From Litoditis marina (Eukaryota; Nematoda; Chromadorea; Rhabditida; Rhabditidae): a stretch of DNA of 64,000 nt. The stretch is from NCBI GenBank assembly GCA_964036275.1, contig OZ038434.1:15489879-15553878 (forward strand), read 5' to 3'. The notes beneath the pieces were generated by a model. It had not been told where the DNA came from, did not search any database, and saw only the letters and a list, made by a program, of their open reading frames with translations. A program made the position numbers and the translations under genes. This document shows, piece after piece, positions 1 through 11,624 of the stretch; position 1 is the first letter of the stretch, and every line of letters begins with the position of its first letter.

Positions 1-211
1 TGAACGTATATTTGGCTCATTAGACTGAAACAAAGTAGTTTAAAAAACCAATCTTTCATCCGGAAGATTCCGGAAACATTTGATATAAAATAAGATGGGT
101 ATTTAAATCGATCTCTACCACTGTGGAAATTAATTTTGATTGGTTCAGAATTGAAAAAAGTCATGTTTGTCCAGTATAAAGTTAAATATGAAGTTTCAAA
201 ACAAAAATTCT

Positions 212-294
212 GTCATCCGCAGGATTCGAACCTGCGCCCTCCGAAGAGGACTGCGACCTGAACGCAGCGCCTTAGACCACTCGGCCAGAATGAC
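212..294 (-). tRNA. tRNA-Leu(CAG), array copy 1
   Basis: Decodes CUG leucine codons. Reading the minus strand there is a 7-bp acceptor stem (GTCATTC/GGATGAC, with one T-G wobble), a D arm containing the A box TGGCCGAGTGG, an anticodon stem CTGCG/CGCAG with loop TTCAGGT (anticodon CAG), the long variable arm typical of Leu/Ser tRNAs (CCTC-TTCG-GAGG), and a T arm with the perfect B box GGTTCGAATCC. The discriminator base at 211 is A, as leucine tRNAs require, and TTTTT follows three bases later as the Pol III terminator. The body is 83 nt with no encoded CCA. This is the consensus form of the array. Confidence 0.96.
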
Positions 295-627
295 ACACTC
301 TTCATGCCGGAGATATCGTATTGGTCCTGGGAGTCCCAACCCCTGTTAAACTATCGCGCCCGAGCTGTGGTTGTGATTCGCTTACAAAACACTACAAGCC
401 ATGAAAAAGTTTTAAAAAGTTCATTGTGAACGTATATTTGGAATTAGACTGAAACGAAGTAGTTTAAAAAACCAATCTTTCATCCGGAAGATTCCGGAAA
501 CATTTGATATAAAATAAGATGGGTATTTAAATCGATCTCTACCACTGTGGAAATTAATTTTGATTGGTTCAGAGTTGAAAAAAGTCATGTTTGTCCAGTA
601 TAAAGTTAAATATAAAACAAAAATTCT

Positions 628-710
628 GTCATCCGCAGGATTCGAACCTGCGCCCTCCGAAGAGGACTGCGACCTGAACGCAGCGCCTTAGACCACTCGG
701 CCAGAATGAC
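628..710 (-). tRNA. tRNA-Leu(CAG), array copy 2
   Basis: The body is identical to consensus copy 1. The 3' flanking sequence is about 8 bp shorter than in other units but keeps the T5 terminator. Confidence 0.95.
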
Positions 711-1053
711 ACACTCTTCGTGCCGGAGATATCGTATTGGTCCTGGGACTCCCAAAACTTGTTAAACTATCGCGCCCGAGCTGTGGTTGTGATTCACTTA
801 CAAAACACTACAAGCCATGAAAAAGTTTTAAAAAGTTCATTGTGAACGTATATTTGGCTAATCAGACTGAAACGAAGTAGTTTAAAAAACCAATCTTTCA
901 TCCGGAAGATTCCGGAAACATTTGATATAAAATAAGATGGGTATTTAAATCGATCTCTACCACTGTGGAAATTAATTTTGATTGGTTCAGAGTTGAAAAA
1001 AGTCATGTTTGTCCAGTATAAAGTTAAATATAAAGTTTCGAAACAAAAATTCT

Positions 1054-1136
1054 GTCATCCGCAGGATTCGAACCTGCGCCCTCCGAAGAGGACTGCGACC
1101 TGAACGCAGCGCCTTAGACCACTCGGCCAGAATGAC
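1054..1136 (-). tRNA. tRNA-Leu(CAG), array copy 3
   Basis: Consensus body, CAG anticodon, T5 terminator. The upstream flank has a private T-to-G change. Confidence 0.95.
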
Positions 1137-1479
1137 ACACTCTTCGGGCCGGAGATATCGTATTGGTCCTGGGACTCCCAAAACTTGTTAAACTATCGCG
1201 CCCGAGCTGTGGTTGTGATTCACTTACAAAACACTACAAGCCATGAAAAAGTTTTAAAAAGTTCATTGTGAACGTATATTTGGCTCATTAGACTGAAACA
1301 AAGTAGTTTAAAAAACCAATCTTTCATCCGGAAGATTCCGGAAACATTTGATATAAAATAAGATGGGTATTTAAATCGATCTCTACCACTGTGGAAAGTA
1401 ATGTTGATTGGTTCAGAGTTGAAAAAAGTCATGGTTGTTTAGTATAAAGTTAATTATGAAGTTTCAAAACAAAAATTCT

Positions 1480-1562
1480 GTCATCCGCAGGATTCGAACC
1501 TGCGCCCTCCGAAGAGGACTGCGACCTGAACGCAGCGCCTTAGACCACTCGGCCAGAATGAC
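1480..1562 (-). tRNA. tRNA-Leu(CAG), array copy 4
   Basis: Consensus body with CAG anticodon and T5 terminator. It sits in a block that is re-copied near 12,560-13,800. Confidence 0.95.
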
Positions 1563-1905
1563 ACACTCTTCGTGCCGGAGATATCGTATTGGTCCTGGGA
1601 GTTCCAACCCTTGTTAAACTATCGCGCCCGAGCTGTGGTTGTGATTCACTTACAAAACACTATAAGCCATGAAAAAGTTTTAAAAAGTCCATTGTGAACG
1701 TATATTTGGCTAATTAGACTGAAACGAAGTAGTTTAAAAAACCAATCTTTCATCCGGAAGATTCCGGAAACATTTGATATAAAATGAGATGGGTATTTAA
1801 ATCGATCTCTACCACTGTCGAAATTAATGTTGATTGGTTCAGAGTTGAAAAAAGTCATGTTTGTTTAGTATAAAGTTAATTATGAAGTTTCAAAACAAAA
1901 ATTCT

Positions 1906-1988
1906 GTCATCCGCAGGATTCGAACCTGCGCCCTCCGAAGAGGACTGCGACCTGAACGCAGCGCCTTAGACCACTCGGCCAGAATGAC
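1906..1988 (-). tRNA. tRNA-Leu(CAG), array copy 5
   Basis: Consensus body with CAG anticodon and T5 terminator. Confidence 0.95.
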
Positions 1989-2331
1989 ACACTCTTCGTG
2001 CCGGAGATATCGTATTGGTCCTGGGAGTTCCAACCCTTGTTAAACTATCGCGCCCGAGCTGTGGTTGTGATTCACTTACAAAACACTACAAGCCATGAAA
2101 AAGTTTTAAAAAGTTCATTGTGAACGTATATTTGGCTCATTAGACTGAAACAAAGTAGTTTAAAAAACCAATCTTTCATCCGGAAGATTCCGGAAACATT
2201 TGATATAAAATAAGATGGGTATTTAAATCGATCTCTACCACTGTGGAAAGTAATGTTGATTGGTTCAGAGTTGAAAAAAGTCATGGTTGTTTAGTATAAA
2301 GTTAAATATAAAGTTTCGAAACAAAAATTCT

Positions 2332-2414
2332 GTCATCCGCAGGATTCGAACCTGCGCCCTCCGAAGAGGACTGCGACCTGAACGCAGCGCCTTAGACCAC
2401 TCGGCCAGAATGAC
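2332..2414 (-). tRNA. tRNA-Leu(CAG), array copy 6
   Basis: Consensus body with CAG anticodon and T5 terminator. Confidence 0.95.
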
Positions 2415-2761
2415 ACACTCTTCATGCCGGAGATATCGTATTGGTCCTGGGAGTCCCAACCCCTGTTAAACTATCGCGCCCGAGCTGTGGTTGTGATTCA
2501 CTTACAAAACACTACAAGCCATGAAAAAGTTTTAAAAAGTTCATTGTGAATGTATATTTGGCTAATTAGACTGAAACGAAGTAGTTTAAAAAACCAATCT
2601 TTCATCCGGAAGATTCCGGAAACATTTGATATAAAATGAGATGGGTATTTAAATCGATCTCTATCTACCACTGTGGAAAGTAATGTTGATTGGTTCAGAG
2701 TTGAAAAAAGTCATGGTTGTTTAGTATAAAGTTAATTATGAAGTTTCAAAACAAAAATTCT

Positions 2762-2844
2762 GTCATCCGCAGGATTCGAACCTGCGCCCTCCGGAGAGGA
2801 CTGCGACCTGAACGCAGCGCCTTAGACCACTCGGCCAGAATGAC
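2762..2844 (-). tRNA. tRNA-Leu(CAG), array copy 7
   Basis: One change in the variable-arm loop (TTCG becomes TCCG on the tRNA strand). Stems, A and B boxes and anticodon are intact. Confidence 0.94.
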
Positions 2845-3187
2845 ACACTCTTCGTGCCGGAGATATCGTATTGGTCCTGGGAGTCCCAACCCCTGTTAAA
2901 CTATCGCGCCCGAGCTGTGGTTGTGATTCACTTACAAAACACTACAAGCCATGAAAAAGTTTTAAAAAGTTCATTGTGAACGTATATTTGGCTCATTAGA
3001 CTGAAACAAAGTAGTTTAAAAAACCAATCTTTCATCCGGAAGAGCCCGGAAACATTTGATATAAAATAAGATGGGTATTTAAATCGATCTCTACCACTGT
3101 GGAAATTAATTTTGATTGGTTCAGAGTTGAAAAAAGTCATGTTTGTCCAGTATAAAGTTAAATATGAAGTTTCAAAACAAAAATTCT

Positions 3188-3270
3188 GTCATCCGCAGGA
3201 TTCGAACCTGCGCCCTCCGAAGAGGACTGCGACCTGAACGCAGCGCCTTAGACCACTCGGCCAGAATGAC
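3188..3270 (-). tRNA. tRNA-Leu(CAG), array copy 8
   Basis: Consensus body with CAG anticodon and T5 terminator. Confidence 0.95.
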
Positions 3271-3613
3271 ACACTCTTCATGCCGGAGATATCGTATTGG
3301 TCCTGGGAGTCCCAACCCCTGTTAAACTATCGCGCCCGAGCTGTGGTTGTGATTCGCTTACAAAACACTACAAGCCATGAAAAAGTTTTAAAAAGTTCAT
3401 TGTGAACGTATATTTGGCTAATTAGACTGAAACAAAGTAGTTTAAAAAACCAATCTTTCATCCGGAAGATTCCGGAAACATTTGATATAAAATAAGATGG
3501 GTATTTAAATCGATCTCTACCACTGTGGAAATTAATTTTGATTGGTTCAGAGTTGAAAAAAGTCATGTTTGTCCAGTATAAAGTTAAATATAAAGTTTCG
3601 AAACAAAAATTCT

Positions 3614-3696
3614 GTCATCCGCAGGATTCGAACCTGCGCCCTCCGAAGAGGACTGCGACCTGAACGCAGCGCCTTAGACCACTCGGCCAGAATGAC
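3614..3696 (-). tRNA. tRNA-Leu(CAG), array copy 9
   Basis: Consensus body with CAG anticodon and T5 terminator. Confidence 0.95.
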
Positions 3697-4039
3697 ACAC
3701 TCTTCGTGCCGGAGATATCGTATTGGTCCTGGGACTCCCAAAACTTGTTAAACTATCGCGCCCGAGCTGTGGTTGTGATTCACTTACAAAACACTACAAG
3801 CCATGAAAAAGTTTTAAAAAGTTCATTGTGAACGTATATTTGGCTCATTAGACTGAAACAAAGTAGTTTAAAAAACCAATCTTTCATCCGGAAGATTCCG
3901 GAAACATTTGATATAAAATAAGATGGGTATTTAAATCGATCTCTACCATTGTGGAAAGTAATGTTGATTGGTTCAGAGTTGAAAAAAGTCATGGTTGTTT
4001 AGTATAAAGTTAAATATAAAGTTTCGAAACAAAAATTCT

Positions 4040-4122
4040 GTCATCCGCAGGATTCGAACCTGCGCCCTCCGAAGAGGACTGCGACCTGAACGCAGCGCCT
4101 TAGACCACTCGGCCAGAATGAC
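4040..4122 (-). tRNA. tRNA-Leu(CAG), array copy 10
   Basis: Consensus body with CAG anticodon and T5 terminator. Confidence 0.95.
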
Positions 4123-4465
4123 ACACTCTTCATGCCGGAGATATCGTATTGGTCCTGGGAGTCCCGACCCCTGTTAAACTATCGCGCCCGAGCTGTGGTT
4201 GTGATTCACTTACAAAACACTACAAGCCATGAAAAAGTTTTAAAAAGTTCATTGTGAACGTATATTTGGCTAATTAGACTGAAACGAAGTAGTTTAAAAA
4301 ACCAATCTTTCATCCGGAAGATTCCGGAAACATTTGATATAAAATGAGATGGGTATTTAAATCGATCTCTACCACTGTGGAAAGTAATGTTGATTGGTTC
4401 AGAGTTGAAAAAAGTCATAGTTGTTTAGTATAAAGTTAATTATGAAGTTTCAAAACAAAAATTCT

Positions 4466-4548
4466 GTCATCCGCAGGATTCGAACCTGCGCCCTCCGGAA
4501 AGGACTGCGACCTGAACGCAGCGCCTTAGACCACTCGGCCAAAATGAC
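4466..4548 (-). tRNA. tRNA-Leu(CAG), array copy 11, variant
   Basis: Position 7 of the acceptor stem is T instead of C, giving two adjacent wobble pairs at the stem base. The variable arm also differs (CCTTTCCGG). Anticodon and promoter boxes are unchanged. Copy 15 is the same variant. Confidence 0.9.
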
Positions 4549-4891
4549 ACCCTCTTCGTGCCGGAGATATCGTATTGGTCCTGGGAGTCCCAACCCCTGT
4601 TAAACTATCGCGCCCGAGCTGTGGTTGTGATTCACTTACAAAACACTACAAGCCATGAAAAAGTTTTAAAAAGTTCATTGTGAACGTATATTTGGCTCAT
4701 TAGACTGAAACAAAGTAGTTTAAAAAACCAATCTTTCATCCGGAAGATTCCGGAAACATTTGATATAAAATAAGATGGGTATTTAAATCGATCTCTACCA
4801 CTGTGGAAATTAATTTTGATTGGTTCAGAGTTGAAAAAAGTCATGTTTGTCCAGTATAAAGTTAAATATGAAGTTTCAAAACAAAAGTTCT

Positions 4892-4974
4892 GTCATCCGC
4901 AGGATTCGAACCTGCGCCCTCCGAAGAGGACTGCGACCTGAACGCAGCGCCTTAGACCACTCGGCCAGAATGAC
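4892..4974 (-). tRNA. tRNA-Leu(CAG), array copy 12
   Basis: Consensus body. The terminator is weakened from T5 to T4 (AGAACTTTTG), a mark shared with copies 16 and 18. Confidence 0.94.
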
Positions 4975-5317
4975 ACACTCTTCATGCCGGAGATATCGTA
5001 TTGGTCCTGGGAGTCCCAACCCCTGTTAAACTATCGCGCCCGAGCTGTGGTTGTGATTCGCTTACAAAACACTACAAGCCATGAAAAAGTTTTAAAAAGT
5101 TCATTGTGAACGTATATTTGGCTAATTAGACTGAAACAAAGTAGTTTAAAAAACCAATCTTTCATCCGGAAGATTCCGGAAACATTTGATATAAAATAAG
5201 ATGGGTATTTAAATCGATCTCTACCACTGTGGAAATTAATTTTGATTGGTTCAGAGTTGAAAAAAGTCATGTTTGTCCAGTATAAAGTTAAATATAAAGT
5301 TTCGAAACAAAAATTCT

Positions 5318-5530
5318 GTCATCCGCAGGATTCGAACCTGCGCCCTCCGAAGAGGACTGCGACCTAATAATAATGAGTTTATCAATGCACTGTATAACAA
5401 TCAAGTGAGAGACGAATCGATAACTTATGAATTGATGTTTAAGGCTAGTAAAACAGAGAGCAATACATAGAATTGCATAAATTTGAAAAAGACCTGAACG
5501 CAGCGCCTTAGACCACTCGGCCAGAATGAC
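5318..5530 (-). tRNA. tRNA-Leu(CAG) copy 13, interrupted by 130 bp in the anticodon loop
   Basis: The two halves match the consensus exactly, but 130 bp separate them within the anticodon loop. The junction can be placed between G37 and T38, the canonical position of eukaryotic tRNA introns. The five bases AGGTC occur at both edges, so it can equally be read as an insertion with a 5-bp target duplication. On the tRNA strand the insert begins with TCTTTTT, a Pol III terminator that should stop most transcripts before the 3' half. It may be an intron-bearing gene or a disrupted copy; the T5 run makes disruption more likely. Confidence 0.85.
5366..5495 (-). other. 130-bp insertion or intron in tRNA copy 13
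   Basis: AT-rich with no open frame of note, bounded by the direct repeat GACCT (plus strand) at 5361-5365 and 5491-5495. It is identical to the insert at 8052-8181. I see no terminal inverted repeats, which argues against a cut-and-paste DNA transposon. On the tRNA strand the ends are TCTTTTT and ATTATTAGG. Whether a bulge-helix-bulge-like intron fold exists was not testable here. Confidence 0.85.
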
Positions 5531-5873
5531 ACACTCTTCGTGCCGGAGATATCGTATTGGTCCTGGGACTCCCAAAACTTGTTAAACTATCGCGCCCGAG
5601 CTGTGGTTGTGATTCACTTACAAAACACTACAAGCCATGAAAAAGTTTTAAAAAGTTCATTGTGAACGTATATTTGGCTCATTAGACTGAAACAAAGTAG
5701 TTTAAAAAACCAATCTTTCATCCGGAAGATTCCGGAAACATTTGATATAAAATAAGATGGGTATTTAAATCGATCTCTACCACCGTGGAAAGTAATGTTG
5801 ATTGGTTCAGAGTTGAAAAAAGTCATGGTTGTTTAGTATAAAGTTAATTATGAAGTTTCAAAACAAAAATTCT

Positions 5874-5956
5874 GTCATCCGCAGGATTCGAACCTGCGCC
5901 CTCCGAAGAGGACTGCGACCTGAACGCAGCGCCTTAGACCACTCGGCCAGAATGAC
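5874..5956 (-). tRNA. tRNA-Leu(CAG), array copy 14
   Basis: Consensus body with CAG anticodon and T5 terminator. Confidence 0.95.
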
Positions 5957-6299
5957 ACACTCTTCATGCCGGAGATATCGTATTGGTCCTGGGAGTCCCA
6001 ACCCCTGTTAAACTATCGCGCCCGAGCTGTGGTTGTGATTCACTTACAAAACACTACAAGCCATGAAAAAGTTTTAAAAAGTTCATTGTGAACGTATATT
6101 TGGCTAATTAGACTGAAACGAAGTAGTTTAAAAAACCAATCTTTCATCCGGAAGATTCCGGAAACATTTGATATAAAATGAGATGGGTATTTAAATCGAT
6201 CTCTACCACTGTGGAAAGTAATGTTGATTGGTTCAGAGTTGAAAAAAGTCATAGTTGTTTAGTATAAAGTTAATTATGAAGTTTCAAAACAAAAATTCT

Positions 6300-6382
6300 G
6301 TCATCCGCAGGATTCGAACCTGCGCCCTCCGGAAAGGACTGCGACCTGAACGCAGCGCCTTAGACCACTCGGCCAAAATGAC
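6300..6382 (-). tRNA. tRNA-Leu(CAG), array copy 15, variant
   Basis: Same acceptor-stem position-7 and variable-arm changes as copy 11. It belongs to a duplicated block. Confidence 0.9.
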
Positions 6383-6725
6383 ACCCTCTTCGTGCCGGAG
6401 ATATCGTATTGGTCCTGGGAGTCCCAACCCCTGTTAAACTATCGCGCCCGAGCTGTGGTTGTGATTCACTTACAAAACACTACAAGCCATGAAAAAGTTT
6501 TAAAAAGTTCATTGTGAACGTATATTTGGCTCATTAGACTGAAACAAAGTAGTTTAAAAAACCAATCTTTCATCCGGAAGATTCCGGAAACATTTGATAT
6601 AAAATAAGATGGGTATTTAAATCGATCTCTACCACTGTGGAAATTAATTTTGATTGGTTCAGAGTTGAAAAAAGTCATGTTTGTCCAGTATAAAGTTAAA
6701 TATGAAGTTTCAAAACAAAAGTTCT

Positions 6726-6808
6726 GTCATCCGCAGGATTCGAACCTGCGCCCTCCGAAGAGGACTGCGACCTGAACGCAGCGCCTTAGACCACTCGGCC
6801 AGAATGAC
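6726..6808 (-). tRNA. tRNA-Leu(CAG), array copy 16
   Basis: Consensus body with a T4 terminator, like copy 12. Confidence 0.94.
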
Positions 6809-7151
6809 ACACTCTTCATGCCGGAGATATCGTATTGGTCCTGGGAGTCCCAACCCCTGTTAAACTATCGCGCCCGAGCTGTGGTTGTGATTCGCTTACA
6901 AAACACTACAAGCCATGAAAAAGTTTTAAAAAGTTCATTGTGAACGTATATTTGGCTAATTAGACTGAAACAAAGTAGTTTAAAAAACCAATCTTTCATC
7001 CGGAAGATTCCGGAAACATTTGATATAAAATAAGATGGGTATTTAAATCGATCTCTACCACTGTGGAAATTAATTTTGATTGGTTCAGAGTTGAAAAAAG
7101 TCATGTTTGTCCAGTATAAAGTTAAATATAAAGTTTCGAAACAAAAATTCT

Positions 7152-7234
7152 GTCATCCGCAGGATTCGAACCTGCGCCCTCCGAAGAGGACTGCGACCTG
7201 AACGCAGCGCCTTAGACCACTCGGCCAAAATGAC
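7152..7234 (-). tRNA. tRNA-Leu(CAG), array copy 17, variant
   Basis: Acceptor position-7 T variant with consensus variable arm. It looks like a recombinant between unit types. Confidence 0.91.
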
Positions 7235-7577
7235 ACCCTCTTCGTGCCGGAGATATCGTATTGGTCCTGGGAGTCCCAACCCCTGTTAAACTATCGCGCC
7301 CGAGCTGTGGTTGTGATTCACTTACAAAACACTACAAGCCATGAAAAAGTTTTAAAAAGTTCATTGTGAACGTATATTTGGCTCATTAGACTGAAACAAA
7401 GTAGTTTAAAAAACCAATCTTTCATCCGGAAGATTCCGGAAACATTTGATATAAAATAAGATGGGTATTTAAATCGATCTCTACCACTGTGGAAATTAAT
7501 TTTGATTGGTTCAGAGTTGAAAAAAGTCATGTTTGTCCAGTATAAAGTTAAATATGAAGTTTCAAAACAAAAGTTCT

Positions 7578-7660
7578 GTCATCCGCAGGATTCGAACCTG
7601 CGCCCTCCGAAGAGGACTGCGACCTGAACGCAGCGCCTTAGACCACTCGGCCAGAATGAC
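7578..7660 (-). tRNA. tRNA-Leu(CAG), array copy 18
   Basis: Consensus body with a T4 terminator, like copies 12 and 16. Confidence 0.94.
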
Positions 7661-8003
7661 ACACTCTTCATGCCGGAGATATCGTATTGGTCCTGGGAGT
7701 CCCAACCCCTGTTAAACTATCGCGCCCGAGCTGTGGTTGTGATTCGCTTACAAAACACTACAAGCCATGAAAAAGTTTTAAAAAGTTCATTGTGAACGTA
7801 TATTTGGCTAATTAGACTGAAACAAAGTAGTTTAAAAAACCAATCTTTCATCCGGAAGATTCCGGAAACATTTGATATAAAATAAGATGGGTATTTAAAT
7901 CGATCTCTACCACTGTGGAAATTAATTTTGATTGGTTCAGAGTTGAAAAAAGTCATGTTGGTCCAGTATAAAGTTAAATATAAAGTTTCGAAACAAAAAT
8001 TCT

Positions 8004-8216
8004 GTCATCCGCAGGATTCGAACCTGCGCCCTCCGAAGAGGACTGCGACCTAATAATAATGAGTTTATCAATGCACTGTATAACAATCAAGTGAGAGACG
8101 AATCGATAACTTATGAATTGATGTTTAAGGCTAGTAAAACAGAGAGCAATACATAGAATTGCATAAATTTGAAAAAGACCTGAACGCAGCGCCTTAGACC
8201 ACTCGGCCAGAATGAC
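8004..8216 (-). tRNA. tRNA-Leu(CAG) copy 19, interrupted by the same 130 bp
   Basis: Consensus halves split at the anticodon loop by an insert identical to that of copy 13, 2,686 bp away (six units plus 130 bp). Because its neighbour copy 18 also matches copy 12, the insert was copied with its unit rather than inserted twice. The same internal T5 run is present. Confidence 0.85.
8052..8181 (-). other. 130-bp insertion or intron in tRNA copy 19
   Basis: Identical to 5366-5495, bounded by GACCT at 8047-8051 and 8177-8181. Confidence 0.85.
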
Positions 8217-8559
8217 ACACTCTTCATGCCGGAGATATCGTATTGGTCCTGGGAGTCCCAACCCCTGTTAAACTATCGCGCCCGAGCTGTGGTTGTGATT
8301 CACTTACAAAACACTACAAGCCATGAAAAAGTTTTAAAAAGTTCATTGTGAATGTATATTTGGCTAATTAGACTGAAACAAAGTAGTTTAAAAAACCAAT
8401 CTTTCATCCGGAAGATTCCGGAAACATTTGATATAAAATGAGATGGGTATTTAAATCGATCTCTACCACTGTGGAAAGTAATGTTGATTGGTTCAGAGTT
8501 GAAAAAAGTCATAGTTGTTTAGTATAAAGTTAATTATGAAGTTTCAAAACAAAAATTCT

Positions 8560-8642
8560 GTCATCCGCAGGATTCGAACCTGCGCCCTCCGGAGAGGACT
8601 GCGACCTGAACGCAGCGCCTTAGACCACTCGGCCAAAATGAC
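8560..8642 (-). tRNA. tRNA-Leu(CAG), array copy 20, variant
   Basis: Acceptor position-7 T and variable-loop TCCG variants combined. Anticodon CAG intact. Confidence 0.9.
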
Positions 8643-8985
8643 ACCCTCTTCGTGCCGGAGATATCGTATTGGTCCTGGGAGTCCCAACCCCTGTTAAACT
8701 ATCGCGCCCGAGCTGTGGTTGTGATTCACTTACAAAACACTACAAGCCATGAAAAAGTTTTAAAAAGTTCATTGTGAACGTATATTTGGCTCATTAGACT
8801 GAAACAAAGTAGTTTAAAAAACCAATCTTTCATCCGGAAGATTCCGGAAACATTTGATATAAAATAAGATGGGTATTTAAATCGATCTCTACCACTGTGG
8901 AAATTAATTTTGATTGGTTCAGAGTTGAAAAAAGTCATGTTTGTCCAGTATAAAGTTAAATATGAAGTTTCAAAACAAAAATTCT

Positions 8986-9068
8986 GTCATCCGCAGGATT
9001 CGAACCTGCGCCCTCCGAAGAGGACTGCGACCTGAACGCAGCGCCTTAGACCACTCGGCCAGAATGAC
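8986..9068 (-). tRNA. tRNA-Leu(CAG), array copy 21
   Basis: Consensus body with CAG anticodon and T5 terminator. Confidence 0.95.
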
Positions 9069-9411
9069 ACACTCTTCATGCCGGAGATATCGTATTGGTC
9101 CTGGGAGTCCCAACCCCTGTTAAACTATCGCGCCCGAGCTGTGGTTGTGATTCGCTTACAAAACACTACAAGCCATGAAAAAGTTTTAAAAAGTTCATTG
9201 TGAACGTATATTTGGCTAATTAGACTGAAACAAAGTAGTTTAAAAAACCAATCTTTCATCCGGAAGATTCCGGAAACATTTGATATAAAATAAGATGGGT
9301 ATTTAAATCGATCTCTACCACTGTGGAAATTAATTTTGATTGGTTCAGAGTTGAAAAAAGTCATGTTTGTCCAGTATAAAGTTAAATATAAAGTTTCGAA
9401 ACAAAAATTCT

Positions 9412-9494
9412 GTCATCCGCAGGATTCGAACCTGCGCCCTCCGAAGAGGACTGCGACCTGAACGCAGCGCCTTAGACCACTCGGCCAGAATGAC
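9412..9494 (-). tRNA. tRNA-Leu(CAG), array copy 22
   Basis: Consensus body with CAG anticodon and T5 terminator. Confidence 0.95.
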
Positions 9495-9837
9495 ACACTC
9501 TTCGTGCCGGAGATATCGTATTGGTCCTGGGACTCCCAAAACTTGTTAAACTATCGCGCCCGAGCTGTGGTTGTGATTCACTTACAAAACACTACAAGCC
9601 ATGAAAAAGTTTTAAAAAGTTCATTGTGAACGTATATTTGGCTCATTAGACTGAAACAAAGTAGTTTAAAAAACCAATCTTTCATCCGGAAGATTCCGGA
9701 AACATTTGATATAAAATAAGATGGGTATTTAAATCGATCTCTACCATTGTGGAAAGTAATGTTGATTGGTTCAGAGTTGAAAAAAGTCATGGTTGTTTAG
9801 TATAAAGTTAAATATAAAGTTTCGAAACAAAAATTCT

Positions 9838-9920
9838 GTCATCCGCAGGATTCGAACCTGCGCCCTCCGAAGAGGACTGCGACCTGAACGCAGCGCCTTA
9901 GACCACTCGGCCAGAATGAC
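9838..9920 (-). tRNA. tRNA-Leu(CAG), array copy 23
   Basis: Consensus body with CAG anticodon and T5 terminator. Confidence 0.95.
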
Positions 9921-10263
9921 ACACTCTTCATGCCGGAGATATCGTATTGGTCCTGGGAGTCCCAACCCCTGTTAAACTATCGCGCCCGAGCTGTGGTTGT
10001 GATTCGCTTACAAAACACTACAAGCCATGAAAAAGTTTTAAAAAGTTCATTGTGAACGTATATTTGGCTAATTAGACTGAAACGAAGTAGTTTAAAAAAC
10101 CAATCTTTCATCCGGAAGATTCCGGAAACATTTGATATAAAATAAGATGGGTATTTAAATCGATCTCTACCACTGTGGAAATTAATTTTGATTGGTTCAG
10201 AGTTGAAAAAAGTCATGTTTGTTTAGTATAAAGTTAATTATGAAGTTTCAAAACAAAAATTCT

Positions 10264-10346
10264 GTCATCCGCAGGATTCGAACCTGCGCCCTCCGAAGAG
10301 GACTGCGACCTGAACGCAGCGCCTTAGACCACTCGGCCAGAATGAC
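10264..10346 (-). tRNA. tRNA-Leu(CAG), array copy 24
   Basis: Consensus body with CAG anticodon and T5 terminator. Confidence 0.95.
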
Positions 10347-10689
10347 ACACTCTTCGTGCCGGAGATATCGTATTGGTCCTGGGAGTCCCAACCCCTGTTA
10401 AACTATCGCGCCCGAGCTGTGGTTGTGATTCGCTTACAAAACACTACAAGCCATGAAAAAGTTTTAAAAAGTTCATTGTGAACGTATATTTGGCTAATTA
10501 GACTGAAACGAAGTAGTTTAAAAAACCAATCTTTCATCCGGAAGATTCCGGAAACATTTGATATAAAATAAGATGGGTATTTAAATCGATCTCTACCACT
10601 GTGGAAATTAATTTTGATTGGTTCAGAGTTGAAAAAAGTCATGTTTGTTTAGTATAAAGTTAATTATGAAGTTTCAAAACAAAAATTCT

Positions 10690-10772
10690 GTCATCCGCAG
10701 GATTCGAACCTGCGCCCTCCGAAGAGGACTGCGACCTGAACGCAGCGCCTTAGACCACTCGGCCAGAATGAC
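10690..10772 (-). tRNA. tRNA-Leu(CAG), array copy 25
   Basis: Consensus body with CAG anticodon and T5 terminator. Confidence 0.95.
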
Positions 10773-11115
10773 ACACTCTTCGTGCCGGAGATATCGTATT
10801 GGTCCTGGGACTCCCAAAACTTGTTAAACTATCGCGCCCGAGCTGTGGTTGTGATTCACTTACAAAACACTACAAGCCATGAAAAAGTTTTAAAAAGTTC
10901 ATTGTGAACGTATATTTGGCTCATTAGACTGAAACAAAGTAGTTTAAAAAACCAATCTTTCATCCGGAAGATTCCGGAAACATTTGATATAAAATAAGAT
11001 GGGTATTTAAATCGATCTCTACCATTGTGGAAAGTAATGTTGATTGGTTCAGAGTTGAAAAAAGTCATGGTTGTTTAGTATAAAGTTAAATATAAAGTTT
11101 CGAAACAAAAATTCT

Positions 11116-11198
11116 GTCATCCGCAGGATTCGAACCTGCGCCCTCCGAAGAGGACTGCGACCTGAACGCAGCGCCTTAGACCACTCGGCCAGAATGAC
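11116..11198 (-). tRNA. tRNA-Leu(CAG), array copy 26
   Basis: Consensus body with CAG anticodon and T5 terminator. Confidence 0.95.
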
Positions 11199-11541
11199 AC
11201 ACTCTTCATGCCGGAGATATCGTATTGGTCCTGGGAGTCCCAACCCCTGTTAAACTATCGCGCCCGAGCTGTGGTTGTGATTCGCTTACAAAACACTACA
11301 AGCCATGAAAAAGTTTTAAAAAGTTCATTGTGAACGTATATTTGGCTAATTAGACTGAAACGAAGTAGTTTAAAAAACCAATCTTTCATCCGGAAGATTC
11401 CGGAAACATTTGATATAAAATAAGATGGGTATTTAAATCGATCTCTACCACTGTGGAAATTAATTTTGATTGGTTCAGAGTTGAAAAAAGTCATGTTTGT
11501 TTAGTATAAAGTTAATTATGAAGTTTCAAAACAAAAATTCT

Positions 11542-11624
11542 GTCATCCGCAGGATTCGAACCTGCGCCCTCCGAAGAGGACTGCGACCTGAACGCAGCGC
11601 CTTAGACCACTCGGCCAGAATGAC
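11542..11624 (-). tRNA. tRNA-Leu(CAG), array copy 27
   Basis: Consensus body with CAG anticodon and T5 terminator. Confidence 0.95.

Noticed and set aside
5366..5495. DNA transposon in the tRNA anticodon loop
   Set aside because: There are no terminal inverted repeats, although a 5-bp direct repeat exists. It is left as intron or insertion of unknown type.
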